A stretch of 64,000 bases of DNA from Phycisphaeraceae bacterium (GTDB lineage Bacteria; Planctomycetota; Phycisphaerae; Phycisphaerales; UBA1924): the NCBI GenBank assembly GCA_019454185.1, contig CP075368.1:434001-498000 (forward strand), in the 5' to 3' direction. Under the pieces are notes generated by a model that saw nothing but the letters and a program-made list of their open reading frames with translations, had not been told where the DNA came from and made no database searches. Positions 1 to 8,495 of the stretch are shown here, one piece after another (position 1 is the first letter of the stretch; the number at the start of each line of letters is the position of its first letter). Made by a program: the position numbers and the translations under genes.

Positions 1-101
1 GGATGGGTCGGGTGAGGGATGTTGTCACGGGTCCTGATGGTTCGATCTATGTGGTGCTGAACCAGCCGGACCATGTGATCCGGCTTGTGCCTGCGAAGTG
101 A
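1..101 (+). CDS. PQQ-dependent sugar dehydrogenase-like protein, C-terminal end (partial)
   Basis: Only the last ~32 codons lie in the window, in frame 3, ending at a TGA at 99-101. The visible tail contains RVRDVVTGPDGSIYVVLN and ends DHVIRLVPAK. The pattern R-[IV]-R-D-V-x-x-G-P-D-G-x-[IL]-Y closes the last blade of the glucose/sorbosone dehydrogenase beta-propeller family, which oxidises sugars in the periplasm using PQQ. That family match is from recalled signatures. Cofactor and substrate residues lie outside the window, so the enzyme activity cannot be judged here. Confidence 0.6.
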   Translation, partial: MGRVRDVVTGPDGSIYVVLNQPDHVIRLVPAK

Positions 102-203
102 GTGCCCGCGCGGCGAGGTTTAAGTGACACGGCCGTGACGGCGGATCGCACTGTTTCTCTTCGGTTCTGGTACAACTCCGGGACACACAGCTACCGGAGG
201 TGC

Positions 204-569
204 ATGATGAATCGAGGGTTTGGTCGGCGATTTCCTGCAACGTTGGCCGTTGTGATTGGTCTTGCGGCGTCGAGCGCGGTGTTCTTGGGCTTTACGAGAC
301 AGCCGGGGCATGCGCGCGTGGCTCCGAGGGTCGAGCATGGTGTGCTGACCTTCGTAGGGACGGATGCGACGTTCTTGACTTCCGATGCACGAGCGCGACG
401 CTGGCAGGAGATCGTCAAGGCGGCGGGTCAGCCCGTGGTCGAGGAGTACAACCGCATGTCGATTGTGGACACGATGGTCAACGGCGGGTGGGAGATCGTG
501 GAGTACGAGTTCCTGCTCGACGCGGCGAATGGCGATGTTGAGAGGTATCTGCTCCGACGCACACGCTGA
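204..569 (+). CDS. small exported or membrane-anchored protein, unknown
   Basis: The reading frame is open from 102, but the start is placed at the ATG pair 204/207 because a GGAGG lies at 196-200. The product is ~121 residues: a basic N-terminus (MNRGFGRRF), a hydrophobic stretch ending near FLGF that serves as signal peptide or anchor, then a soluble ~90-residue domain with the motif GGWEIVEYEFLLD near the end. It follows the sugar dehydrogenase remnant by ~100 bases and converges with the DUF6786-like gene. I do not recognise a family. Confidence 0.6.
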   Translation: MMNRGFGRRFPATLAVVIGLAASSAVFLGFTRQPGHARVAPRVEHGVLTFVGTDATFLTSDARARRWQEIVKAAGQPVVEEYNRMSIVDTMVNGGWEIVEYEFLLDAANGDVERYLLRRTR

Positions 570-599
570 CCATCGAGTGGGGACAGCGTCCGCGAATGG

Positions 600-1820
600 T
601 CAGGGGAGTGCGTTTTCAATCTCGGACAGGTTCGCTTTCAGCACACGCCTTGCGATGGCGTCGAGTTGAGAGCGGTCTCCTGAGATGTGGATCGTTCGGT
701 GCATGTGGGTTGCGCTCTGTCCGGGTGCGAGTGCCAGCGCGGGTGAAGAGGTTTCGAGTTCGTAGAAGGTGGGGCCGTGCTTGCCGGGGGCGTCGTTGTA
801 GCTGTTGATGACGTCGCCGGCGTATGGATTCTGCTGGTGTTCCCACATGCTGTTGATGTACTCGCTCGACAGGTTGACACCCGGGGGCAGCGTGTATGTG
901 ACGAGGGTCAGGACGCCGCGTTCGGGATCCCAACTGCCGCATACCGGGAGCGCTCGCCCTGGGCCTACGCCGATCTTTGTTCTCATTCTGCTGTCGCCTC
1001 TGAAGAAGATCGCCTCGTCGGAGAGCGTCAGGCGGTCTTCGGGGACCTTTCCGAAGTAATCGTCCTTGACCACGGGTCCGTGTGATTCGTCTGGTCCGGG
1101 CTTGTAGGGGATCACTACGGTGCAGGTGTCCGAGGGCTTGAACATGCCCAAGATCCAGATGGAGAGAAGGCCGGTCTCGCGTCGCCACGGGGCCGTGCCG
1201 ATGTTTGTGATCGTGTTCTCGGATTCAAACGCAACGAGATCGCATCCGGCGAGGTTGATGCCGAGGTCTCTTGCGACGCGATCCTGTTCGACGATTCGGA
1301 TCGTCCGGTCGATACGCACGTCGAAGGTGGTGCCTGAGTAGTTAGTGAGTGTGCAGTCGTGTTTGAGTGTTACGGAGTCTGAGGTCTTGGAGACGACTTC
1401 ATATGCGACCGAATCGATGGGCGCGGGCGTCTGCCAGTCCTTCAGCGTGAACTCGTCTCCCTGCTTGAAGAAGATGGCGAACTGACCACCCTCCGGCCCG
1501 AGCCAGAAGCGGTCTTCGCCGCCCCACACGCTGATTTTCGGCACCGGTTTGCCGGACTTGATCAGATCGTCGTTCAGGTACCCGTAGGAGAGGCCGTTCG
1601 GACCACCGAGTGTTGAGGTCATCACGCGGCCCTGATACTGCGGGGCGACCACGATGCGTGCCCGGCCATCGGCAGAGGTGATCTCGACAGTCTCTGAGTG
1701 TCGGGCAAGGAACGCGGCATCTTCGCCGAAGGTGCGCTCTCGCGGTGTGGCGCATCCTGTGAGCATGGTGATTCCTCCGGCGATCGCGGCTCCGAACGCT
1801 CTTGACACAGGACGATGCAT
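600..1820 (-). CDS. DUF6786-like lipoprotein
   Basis: A 406-residue protein. The start is set at ATG 1818-1820, which gives a lipoprotein signal: MHRPVSRAFGAAIAGGITML then TGC as lipobox. A GGGAG sits ~8 bases upstream. The longer open frame to 2123 has no signal-peptide logic. The body has YQGRVMTSTLGGPNGLSYG, WGGEDRFWLGPEGGQFAIFF, TGLLSIWILGMFKP and NPYAGDVINSYNDAP, which I recall as hallmarks of DUF6786, a family with a galactose-mutarotase-like appearance found in Bacteroidota and planctomycetes. The function is unknown; sugar binding outside the cytoplasm is an inference from fold and export. Confidence 0.7.
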   Translation of the reverse strand: MHRPVSRAFGAAIAGGITMLTGCATPRERTFGEDAAFLARHSETVEITSADGRARIVVAPQYQGRVMTSTLGGPNGLSYGYLNDDLIKSGKPVPKISVWGGEDRFWLGPEGGQFAIFFKQGDEFTLKDWQTPAPIDSVAYEVVSKTSDSVTLKHDCTLTNYSGTTFDVRIDRTIRIVEQDRVARDLGINLAGCDLVAFESENTITNIGTAPWRRETGLLSIWILGMFKPSDTCTVVIPYKPGPDESHGPVVKDDYFGKVPEDRLTLSDEAIFFRGDSRMRTKIGVGPGRALPVCGSWDPERGVLTLVTYTLPPGVNLSSEYINSMWEHQQNPYAGDVINSYNDAPGKHGPTFYELETSSPALALAPGQSATHMHRTIHISGDRSQLDAIARRVLKANLSEIENALP

Positions 1821-2005
1821 GGCCGGCTCCCATACTACAGATGGCGACTGAGACGATACGCGGCTTGCGTGAGCCGCACGGAGCGATAGCGTACCGGGCT
1901 CGCACGAATCCTGCTCGCGCGTGGGCGGCTCGCATATCGAGCGGGTGTTCATTGGGCAGCGCGGACGGGTGCTGATTCTCGAGAAGGTTCTGGACAAGCA
2001 TGCCG

Positions 2006-2275
2006 TTACAGGAACTCGGCCCGCTTCGCTGCCTCGGTCGAGTTGATGACCGGTATGACCTCGAACTCGACCAGGTCGCACCAGTTCGCGATCCAGGTGT
2101 CGATGAGGGAGCGGTCCTGACACTCCATGACCTGGTAGCAGGTCGTGAGCCCTTCATCGATCCAGCTTGCGATGTAGTGAAGGCCTTCGGGCGCGAGTCT
2201 CCCGCGTTCGTTGAATCTGCGGTAGACGTCTTGTATGCACCCGTCTCGGAAGCGCTCTATGACCATGTACTGCAT
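2006..2275 (-). CDS. DUF3303 domain-containing small protein
   Basis: An 89-residue protein starting MQYMVIERFRDG, with a GAGGAG Shine-Dalgarno just upstream of ATG 2273-2275. The open frame runs on to 2521, but the upstream part overlaps the 3' end of the methyltransferase gene and reads as noise. The pattern of an initial beta strand, GLHYIASWIDEGLTTCYQVME and a closing W-x-D-LV-x-F-E-V-I-P-V matches DUF3303, a small ferredoxin-like alpha/beta family of unknown function. It lies downstream of the lipid island on the same strand, separated by ~170 bases, so co-transcription is possible but not shown. Confidence 0.7.
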   Translation of the reverse strand: MQYMVIERFRDGCIQDVYRRFNERGRLAPEGLHYIASWIDEGLTTCYQVMECQDRSLIDTWIANWCDLVEFEVIPVINSTEAAKRAEFL

Positions 2276-2445
2276 GGATACTTCTCCTCGACGTACGGGT
2301 GTGAGTGCCGCGTGCTGAATCTGTATCGGACTCTCACTCGTCAAGGACATACGGTCGCAGCGAATCGCGAGTTCATGAAGCGAAGGGGGCGACCCTTCAT
2401 AGACGGGATTCTTTTCGGGAGAACCTCGGGCGCCTTGCCCGAGCG

Positions 2446-3576
2446 TTATGCATGCTTCCGGAAGAGGTAGTGCGAGACCAGCCATTCGTTGCCCTGGTTG
2501 AGCCCCCAGAGTTCTGCGCACGCGAGAAAGAAAGCTCGCCAGCGTTGTGTCCAGGCCTGTGCATCCTTGCCGTATGTCTCACGCATCACGGTTTCGATCT
2601 CGTCGGCGTGGGCATCCATATTCGTGAGCCAAGCGTTCGCGGTTCTCTGGTAGTGGGTGCCGCAGACACGCCAGTGATCCTGCAGGACGAGGTCGTCCTG
2701 GAAGTGGTGGAGCAGGTGATCGGAGGGCATTGTGCCGCCCGTGAAGAAGTATCGCCCGATCCAGTCGTTGGTTCGCTCGAAGTGGTAGGCGATCTCTCGG
2801 TGCGTGAAGATGTGGACGAAGAGGCGTCCGTCGTCTTTGAGCATTCGGGAGAGGCCGGCGAGCAATGCCTGGTAGTTCTTCATGTGCTCGAACATCTCGA
2901 TGGAGACGATCCGGTCGAAACGGCCGGCGAAGCGTGCTTCTTCGATGAACCGGTTGGCGTCTTGTGTGATGACATCCCAATCGGTGATGCCTCGCTCGTC
3001 TCTGCGGCGTTCGATGAACGCACGCTGGAGGGCTGAGTTCGAGACGCTGGAGACTCGGCAGTTGGGGAACTTCTCTTTGATGTATCCCGAGAGTGAGCCC
3101 CAGCCGCAGCCGAGATCGAGCACTTCCATGCCGTCTCTGATCTCGGCTCGCTCGCATGTGAGGGCGAGCATCGCTTCTTCGGCTTCCGCCAGTGTCCGGA
3201 CGCCCTGAGTCCAGAGGCAGCCGCTGTACTTCAGGCGTGGTCCGAGCGCGAGTTCAAAGAATCGTGCGGGGACCTCGTAGTGCTGGATGTTTGCGGCATC
3301 TGTCTCGATCGCGACGGGGCTCGATCGCAGGTCGTTCACGAACGCTCTGAATCGCTGGTGGCGATCCTCGATGGTTCCGCGGCATTCGTGGCGGATACGC
3401 GCCCGGAGTCGTTGCCGGATCTGCCAGCGCAGGATCGGGTCGGGGATAAGGCCTCGGTTCAGGAGGGGTTCGTACCATGCCTGGGGAGCGTCGGGGAGCG
3501 AGCGGTCGGCAGTTACTCGCTGGACTGGTGGATTAATGCCGCCCGACCGGGGGTGCGGGCCACTGATGGTGCTCAT
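2446..3576 (-). CDS. coclaurine-N-methyltransferase-like SAM methyltransferase (CFA synthase superfamily)
   Basis: A 376-residue class I SAM methyltransferase. Its ATG (3574-3576) overlaps the stop of the DUF1295 gene by 4 bases, so the two are translationally coupled. Visible motifs are NIQHYEVPARFFELALG (~97-112), the SAM loop VLDLGCGWGS (152-161), SIEMFEHMKNY, and YFFTGGTMPSDHLLHHFQDD. The last two blocks match recalled plant coclaurine N-methyltransferase-like proteins better than bacterial cyclopropane synthases. The real substrate is unknown. The neighbours argue for a lipid or membrane-bound amine or olefin. The longer open frame to 3645 is ignored because it overlaps DUF1295 coding sequence. 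Confidence 0.8.
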   Translation of the reverse strand: MSTISGPHPRSGGINPPVQRVTADRSLPDAPQAWYEPLLNRGLIPDPILRWQIRQRLRARIRHECRGTIEDRHQRFRAFVNDLRSSPVAIETDAANIQHYEVPARFFELALGPRLKYSGCLWTQGVRTLAEAEEAMLALTCERAEIRDGMEVLDLGCGWGSLSGYIKEKFPNCRVSSVSNSALQRAFIERRRDERGITDWDVITQDANRFIEEARFAGRFDRIVSIEMFEHMKNYQALLAGLSRMLKDDGRLFVHIFTHREIAYHFERTNDWIGRYFFTGGTMPSDHLLHHFQDDLVLQDHWRVCGTHYQRTANAWLTNMDAHADEIETVMRETYGKDAQAWTQRWRAFFLACAELWGLNQGNEWLVSHYLFRKHA

Positions 3577-4418
3577 GCCTGATCCTCGGAGTTTCGCTGT
3601 TGGGGGACCGATGTGTGAGAGAGGGCAGACGGCCTTGGGAACCAAGGGAAGAACGCGCTGGTCTCTTTCTGGTATGCGCGATAGTCATCGCCTCTGGAGC
3701 GAACGGACTGCGCCTCTGTGGGAGGGATGCCGGTGATGCGAGTCAGCAGAAGGTACATCGTGGCGACGGGCACGAGCGCGAGCCACCAGTGCGGCGACTC
3801 CGCTGCGACGAGTGCGTACGAGACCCACAGAAGCCACTCGAAGAAGTAGTTCGGGTGCCTTGAGTATTTCCAGAGCCCTGCGCGGCACGTCTTGCCCTTG
3901 TTTGCAGTGTGCTTCTTGAACTGCTTCAACTGCAGGTCGGCGAGTGATTCGCCCGCAACCGCGATGAGGTACAGCCCGAGCCCGGCAAGAGCAAGGGTGC
4001 CGAGTCCGTTGCGAGTGGTCGTCGCGGCTGCGATCGGGGCGAGGCAGAGCAGCGGCACACTGAGCGCCTGAAACTGGTAGAAGATGAGCATGAAGGGCTG
4101 GAAACGGTCGCCGAATCGCTCTCGGGCCATCTGGTACCGACCATCTTCGTGGCCGGTGAGGACCCGGTCGGTCAGGATGTGTGTGCCCAAGCGGAGGCCC
4201 CAGAGCCCGATCATCGTGGCGATGAGGAGACGGTGGTGAGTCGAGCCCTCTCCGGTCGCGGCGGCAAACACTGCTCCGAGCGCGACCGCGTATGACCAAC
4301 CGACATCAACGATTCCGGCGTCGCCGGTCTTTCGTTGCGCCAGCCAAAGCAGCCCGAAGAGCAGGACCGATGCGACAAGCAGCCACACAACCTGTTCGAG
4401 AGGTGTCAGCGTCGGCAT
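3573..4418 (-). CDS. DUF1295 membrane protein (steroid 5-alpha-reductase-like)
   Basis: A 281-residue multi-pass membrane protein with about six hydrophobic segments. The C-terminal half carries the hallmark GLWKYSRHPNYFFEWLLWVSY, the R-H-P-N-Y region shared by isoprenylcysteine methyltransferases and steroid 5-alpha-reductase-like proteins, followed by Y-R-x-Y-Q-x-x-T-S-x-F-x-P-W-F-P. A CAGGAGA Shine-Dalgarno precedes ATG 4418. It heads a two-gene unit with the coclaurine-type methyltransferase. DUF1295 genes often sit beside CFA-like methyltransferases, and a reductase acting on unsaturated or methylated lipids is a reasonable inference. Confidence 0.85.
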   Translation of the reverse strand: MPTLTPLEQVVWLLVASVLLFGLLWLAQRKTGDAGIVDVGWSYAVALGAVFAAATGEGSTHHRLLIATMIGLWGLRLGTHILTDRVLTGHEDGRYQMARERFGDRFQPFMLIFYQFQALSVPLLCLAPIAAATTTRNGLGTLALAGLGLYLIAVAGESLADLQLKQFKKHTANKGKTCRAGLWKYSRHPNYFFEWLLWVSYALVAAESPHWWLALVPVATMYLLLTRITGIPPTEAQSVRSRGDDYRAYQKETSAFFPWFPRPSALSHTSVPQQRNSEDQA

Positions 4419-4505
4419 GGGGTCTCCTGATGTCGAATCGAGTGCCTCGGGGTGTGCGAAGACTCTTGAAGTCTGGACAGTAGAGGCGTTTCAGAGGAGC
4501 CGAAC

Positions 4506-4829
4506 ATGGGAGTGAAGGTGCTTGCGAGTGTCTGCTGTGTATTGATTGCCGCGATGATCGGGTTGATCGTTGTCTCATCGCTTGAGATGGGGTTGATCGC
4601 GGGCCTGCGTCTCGTCGCGGGTTCGTGGTGGGGAATCACGACACTCGCTGACCTCGGCGTGGGCCTGTTGTTCGTCATGGTGTGGTTGTGCCTGCTTGAG
4701 CGACGCGTCTGGGCACGGGTGATGTGGGTCGTGGCGGTCTGCATGCTCGGGAACCTGGCCACGCTTGTGTTTCTGCTGATTCGATGCCGCGATGCTCTGA
4801 CTGTTCGCGAGGTGTTTCTGGGCAGGTGA
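4506..4829 (+). CDS. small four-helix membrane protein (DUF1475-like?)
   Basis: A 107-residue, almost entirely hydrophobic protein with about three to four membrane segments and few charged residues until the C-terminal RCRDALTVREVFLGR. The start is ATG 4506, preceded by GAGGAG in tcagaggagccgaac. It lies on the opposite strand inside the lipid island, divergent from DUF1295 (88-base gap) and convergent with cfa (6-base gap). The arrangement recalls DUF1475/DUF2834 proteins, but I am not sure. Its position suggests a role in the same membrane process. Confidence 0.6.
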   Translation: MGVKVLASVCCVLIAAMIGLIVVSSLEMGLIAGLRLVAGSWWGITTLADLGVGLLFVMVWLCLLERRVWARVMWVVAVCMLGNLATLVFLLIRCRDALTVREVFLGR

Positions 4830-4835
4830 GATGAA

Positions 4836-6122
4836 TCAGGGGTGTTCGCAGGAGTTGATGCTCGGTCTGCCCAGTGGTTTGGCGAGCAGAAACTGGTAAT
4901 CACCGCAGTGCCTGGCGCGGAACGCGCCCTCGCAGTATTCGAAGTAGTATCGCCACATTCTGATGAAGCGTTCGTCGAACCCGAGCGATCGGATCTCGTT
5001 CACGCGAGCATGGAACGCACGGTTCCATTCTCGGAGTGTCCGCACATAGTGCGGCGCCATGTCGTCCATGTGGATGAGTGAGAGGTCTGTGTTGTCTCGA
5101 ACGGCTCGTGTGACAGCGGTGAGTCCGAGCAGGCATGAGCCGGGAAAGATTCGACGTTTGAGGAAGTCCACGGTGCGCCGCGCAGCGTCGTACCTCTGGT
5201 CTCTGATCCAGATGCCCTGGATCACGGCGAGCCCGTCGATTGTGAGCATACGCGAGATTGTCTGGAAGTAGCGGGGGAGGTATTCGTGGCCGACCGCTTC
5301 GATCATCTCAATCGACAGAATCTTGTTGAATGAGCCGCGTCCGTAGTCGCGTTCGAGGTCTCGGTAGTCGAGTCTGACCACGCTGACCCTGTTTTGAAGC
5401 CCGCGCTCTCGCACGCGGGCAGTCGCGAGCTGGAACTGCTGTTCCGAGATCGTCGTCGTGACAACACTGCATCCGAAGCGTTCGGCGGCGCGGATGGCGG
5501 CTCCTCCCCAACCGGTGCCGATTTCGAGCAGGCGATCGTTGGGCTTGAGGTCGAGCTTTGAGCAGCAACGATCGACCTTCGCGAGTTGGGCTTCTTCGAG
5601 CGACATCTCGGCGCGCTCGAAGTATGCCGCGGAGTAGAGCATGCTGGGATCGAGCCAGAGCGCGAAGAACTCGTTTGAGAGGTCGTAGTGGGCCCGGATG
5701 TTGCGGGTGCTTCCGGCCCGCGAGTTGCGTCGAACCGTGTTGAGCAGGCCGGCCAATCGCGCTGTCGTGCGAGAGAGCGCGGACTGAGTGGATTCCAGCG
5801 CGTCGCGGTTGATCAGAAGCAGCTCGAAGAGCCCGGCCAGATCATCGCACGTCCACTCTCCATCGATGTATGACTCCGCCGCACCGGCCGGCCCCTCGAT
5901 CAGCACACGTTTGTAGAACACCGGATCCAGGATTCTGACTGAAACGTGAGGTCCCTTCTGGCGGTCACCTGCGACGGTCGAGTCTTCTCCGTCCTGCACC
6001 GTGAGTGAGCCATGTGTGATGCGTGAGAGCGTTGAGCGCACAATCCGCTGGCCTGCGCGTTCCAGTGGCGTTGGAGTCCGTCTCTTGATGTCACGCTCGC
6101 TCGCGGCGTGGAATGTTGTCAT
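4836..6122 (-). CDS. cfa: cyclopropane-fatty-acyl-phospholipid synthase
   Basis: Transfers a methylene from SAM onto cis double bonds of phospholipid acyl chains, or in relatives makes methyl-branched or furan precursors. The protein is 428 residues from ATG 6120-6122, chosen because GGAG lies 9 bases upstream. An ATG at 6176 is the alternative and lacks a ribosome site. An N-terminal lipid-binding region carries AAESYIDGEWTCDDL (~81-95). The catalytic domain has AHYDLSNEFF (144-153), the SAM loop LLEIGTGWGG (198-207), SIEMIEAVGHEYL, and a C-terminal WRYYFEYCEGAFRAR. Length and motifs are normal for the family. It follows DUF1365 and the FAD oxidoreductase in the common order. Confidence 0.9.
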   Translation of the reverse strand: MTTFHAASERDIKRRTPTPLERAGQRIVRSTLSRITHGSLTVQDGEDSTVAGDRQKGPHVSVRILDPVFYKRVLIEGPAGAAESYIDGEWTCDDLAGLFELLLINRDALESTQSALSRTTARLAGLLNTVRRNSRAGSTRNIRAHYDLSNEFFALWLDPSMLYSAAYFERAEMSLEEAQLAKVDRCCSKLDLKPNDRLLEIGTGWGGAAIRAAERFGCSVVTTTISEQQFQLATARVRERGLQNRVSVVRLDYRDLERDYGRGSFNKILSIEMIEAVGHEYLPRYFQTISRMLTIDGLAVIQGIWIRDQRYDAARRTVDFLKRRIFPGSCLLGLTAVTRAVRDNTDLSLIHMDDMAPHYVRTLREWNRAFHARVNEIRSLGFDERFIRMWRYYFEYCEGAFRARHCGDYQFLLAKPLGRPSINSCEHP

Positions 6123-6187
6123 GAATTGGACTCCGAGGGCGTCTGAAGTGCTTTCGGGTGGATTCGAGTCGGGCATGCTGACCGGAT

Positions 6188-7189
6188 TCACGAGCCACTG
6201 GGACGGTCGGTGGGTACATGTGTGTGGTTGCTGGCGATACGACGGCCGGGGTGTCGAAAGACCGGAACGCGACGTAACCAGAGACGGAGCGCGTGCAAGT
6301 GAATGGAGAGCGTCACGCGCGCGGTCATCAAAGGGAATCGCAGGAGCATGCCGTCGAGCGTCCAAGGACCGATCTCACGGCGATCGAGTCTCAGGGTCGC
6401 GTCAAAGACACGCCGATCGGGCGTTCCATGCGTGCCCATCCCTTGAACGCTCTCACCGTGTGTGGTCTCTCGCAGCGTCATGTGGATGCCGAGGCGAGAA
6501 CCCTCGTGCGAGCATGGCATCGAGAATGCCCAGTCATAGGCGAGCCCCATGGGCATGAAGGGCGAAACGTGGAAGACCTTGTCGAACTTGAAGCGGAGAG
6601 GTCGCCGTCTCTCGCAGAGGGGCGGTGCGTTGGCAGCTCCGGCACGGGCGCGACAGTCGAGGACGTGTGCGTGACGCTGCTTCCAGGGTGTGTTGGTAAT
6701 CTCGGCAACGATCGACGTGAGAGTCTCCGTTCCGGTCGTCTGGTTGTGTTCAAAGCAGTAGTAGAAGCTCACGGGATTGAAGGCGTAGCCGTACTGTCTC
6801 GCGTGTGTCAGCAGACGCACAGGGCCGTTCGGCCGGAAGCCGAGCGCGTCTTCGACCCGAGTCAGCACCTCTTGCTTGAGGTCCTTGGCGGCGTCGCCGA
6901 GGTAGTCGCTGCGCTTGAATCTGCCAAGGGCCAGGGCTCGTCTGCGTCGATCGGTTCCCCACAGCCGGCCTGTCGCCATGGTCTCCTCGATCTCGTCTAG
7001 ATCGAGCCAGAGCATATAGAGGGGGAAAGTGAATGTGCGGACGAGCGGTGCAAACCGACGATGTCTCACGGTGCCGACGTAGATCGCACTCGATCGTCGG
7101 GACGGGGTAGGAAGTATGGGTGCTTGTGCGGCTTCTGGCAGCTTCTTCGCCGCAGCCGGTAGAACTGGAATGACGTTTGAACGCTGCAT
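6188..7189 (-). CDS. DUF1365 family protein
   Basis: A 333-residue protein with the family hallmarks: an early G-T-V-R-H-R-R-F-x-P, then YMLWLDLDEI, RLLTHARQYGYAFNPVSFYYC (~124-144), VAEITNTPW, and KVFHVSPFMPM. DUF1365 genes are almost always next to an FAD-dependent amine-oxidase-like gene and a CFA synthase, exactly as here (26 bases after the oxidoreductase, ahead of cfa). Its biochemical role is unknown. The N-terminal ~33 residues before the conserved part are low in similarity, and no clear Shine-Dalgarno precedes ATG 7189. Confidence 0.88.
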   Translation of the reverse strand: MQRSNVIPVLPAAAKKLPEAAQAPILPTPSRRSSAIYVGTVRHRRFAPLVRTFTFPLYMLWLDLDEIEETMATGRLWGTDRRRRALALGRFKRSDYLGDAAKDLKQEVLTRVEDALGFRPNGPVRLLTHARQYGYAFNPVSFYYCFEHNQTTGTETLTSIVAEITNTPWKQRHAHVLDCRARAGAANAPPLCERRRPLRFKFDKVFHVSPFMPMGLAYDWAFSMPCSHEGSRLGIHMTLRETTHGESVQGMGTHGTPDRRVFDATLRLDRREIGPWTLDGMLLRFPLMTARVTLSIHLHALRLWLRRVPVFRHPGRRIASNHTHVPTDRPSGS

Positions 7190-7214
7190 GGTGTTGTCAT
7201 GATGCGATGCGGGA

Positions 7215-8495
7215 CTAAAGCGAACTTGCGAGTTGAGGGGTCGCTTGGAAGGTGTTGCGAGAGGCCCGGATAGCGTCGGCGACGCGGGTGCCGCTCCGGA
7301 CGCCGTCTTCGTGGAATCCGTTGAACCAGTATGCGCCGCAATAGTGCGTGTGAAGCACTCCCGAGATCTCGGCGTGGCGCTGCTGGGCTTTGATTGATGC
7401 GACGTCGAATGCCGGGTGCTCGAAGGTGTGGCGGTCGATGATCGTGGCGGGATCGACAGAGCCGTTGCTGTTCAATGTGACGCACGGGTGTCGGCGTGCT
7501 CCAAGACGCTGGAGGATCTCCATGTCGTAGGTCACCGCGACGCCCGGTGTGTTGCTATGGCGAGCGATGTAGTTCCACGCGCTCCACGCTCGGCGACACT
7601 TGGGCAGGAGTGATTGATCGGTGTGGAGGATCGCTTCATTCGGGCGGTACGGAAGAGAGCCGAGGATTTCGCGTTCGGCGGGTGTGGGATCCTCGAGCAA
7701 GCGGAGGGCCTGATCTGCGTGGCAGGCGAAGACGACCTCATCGAAGCTGTGTTCTTCGGTTGCGGTCCGGATACGGACGCCATCGCGAAGACGCACAACA
7801 GAATGGACGGGTGTGTGAAGTCGGATGCGGCTCTGGAATGGGGCTGTCAGGCGAGCGACGTAAGTGCGGCTGCCACCCACGATCGTTCGCCAAACAGGAC
7901 GCTCTCGCACGGAGAGCATGCCGTGGTTTGAGAAGAATCGGACGAAGAAGCCAAGAGGGAGGCCGAGGATGTCGGCATCCGGCGTGGACCAGATCGCGGC
8001 GGCCATCGGGACGATGAGGTGGTCTCTGAACGGCGCGGGATAGCACTCGCGCTCAAGGAATGCGCCAAGCGTTGTCCATTCATCGCCTGATTCGATCGCG
8101 CGCGGGGCTTCGGTGGCGAAGCGACGGAAGCCGGCGATCATTCGCCAGAAGCGGGGGCGGAACAGGTTCGCGCGTTGGGCGATGATGGCGTTGAGAGAGC
8201 CGCCGCCGTATTCAAAGCGACGCGCATCGTCTCGAACACTGAATGACATGGTGGTCGGCTGCGACTCTACACCGAGCTCGTCGAGGAGCGCGGTAAAGAG
8301 CGGGTAGTTTCGTGTGTTGAAGACGATGAAGCCGGTATCGACGGGGATTCCCCGACCTTCGTGGTCGATGGTGAGTGTTCGGGTGTGCCCTCCGACGTGC
8401 CCTGCGGACTCGTAGATCGTGAGATCGTGCTCCTGATGGAGTCGATGGGCGACAACAAGGCCGGAGATGCCAGAGCCGATGATCGCGATCCTCAC
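7215..8495 (-). CDS. FAD-dependent oxidoreductase (amine oxidase / lipid desaturase type)
   Basis: A 426-residue flavoprotein. The N-terminus MRIAIIGSGISGLVVA is the FAD dinucleotide-binding fold, followed by YESAGHVGGHTRTL, the second FAD motif. DTGFIVFN and a C-terminal HYCGAYWFNGFHEDGV are typical of the group adjacent to DUF1365. The GTG start overlaps the desaturase stop (GTGA), implying coupling. In Alphaproteobacteria and Actinobacteria, related FAD enzymes act with CFA-like methyltransferases to make furan or 10-methyl fatty acids. Which of these reactions applies here is inference. Confidence 0.88.
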   Translation of the reverse strand: MRIAIIGSGISGLVVAHRLHQEHDLTIYESAGHVGGHTRTLTIDHEGRGIPVDTGFIVFNTRNYPLFTALLDELGVESQPTTMSFSVRDDARRFEYGGGSLNAIIAQRANLFRPRFWRMIAGFRRFATEAPRAIESGDEWTTLGAFLERECYPAPFRDHLIVPMAAAIWSTPDADILGLPLGFFVRFFSNHGMLSVRERPVWRTIVGGSRTYVARLTAPFQSRIRLHTPVHSVVRLRDGVRIRTATEEHSFDEVVFACHADQALRLLEDPTPAEREILGSLPYRPNEAILHTDQSLLPKCRRAWSAWNYIARHSNTPGVAVTYDMEILQRLGARRHPCVTLNSNGSVDPATIIDRHTFEHPAFDVASIKAQQRHAEISGVLHTHYCGAYWFNGFHEDGVRSGTRVADAIRASRNTFQATPQLASSL

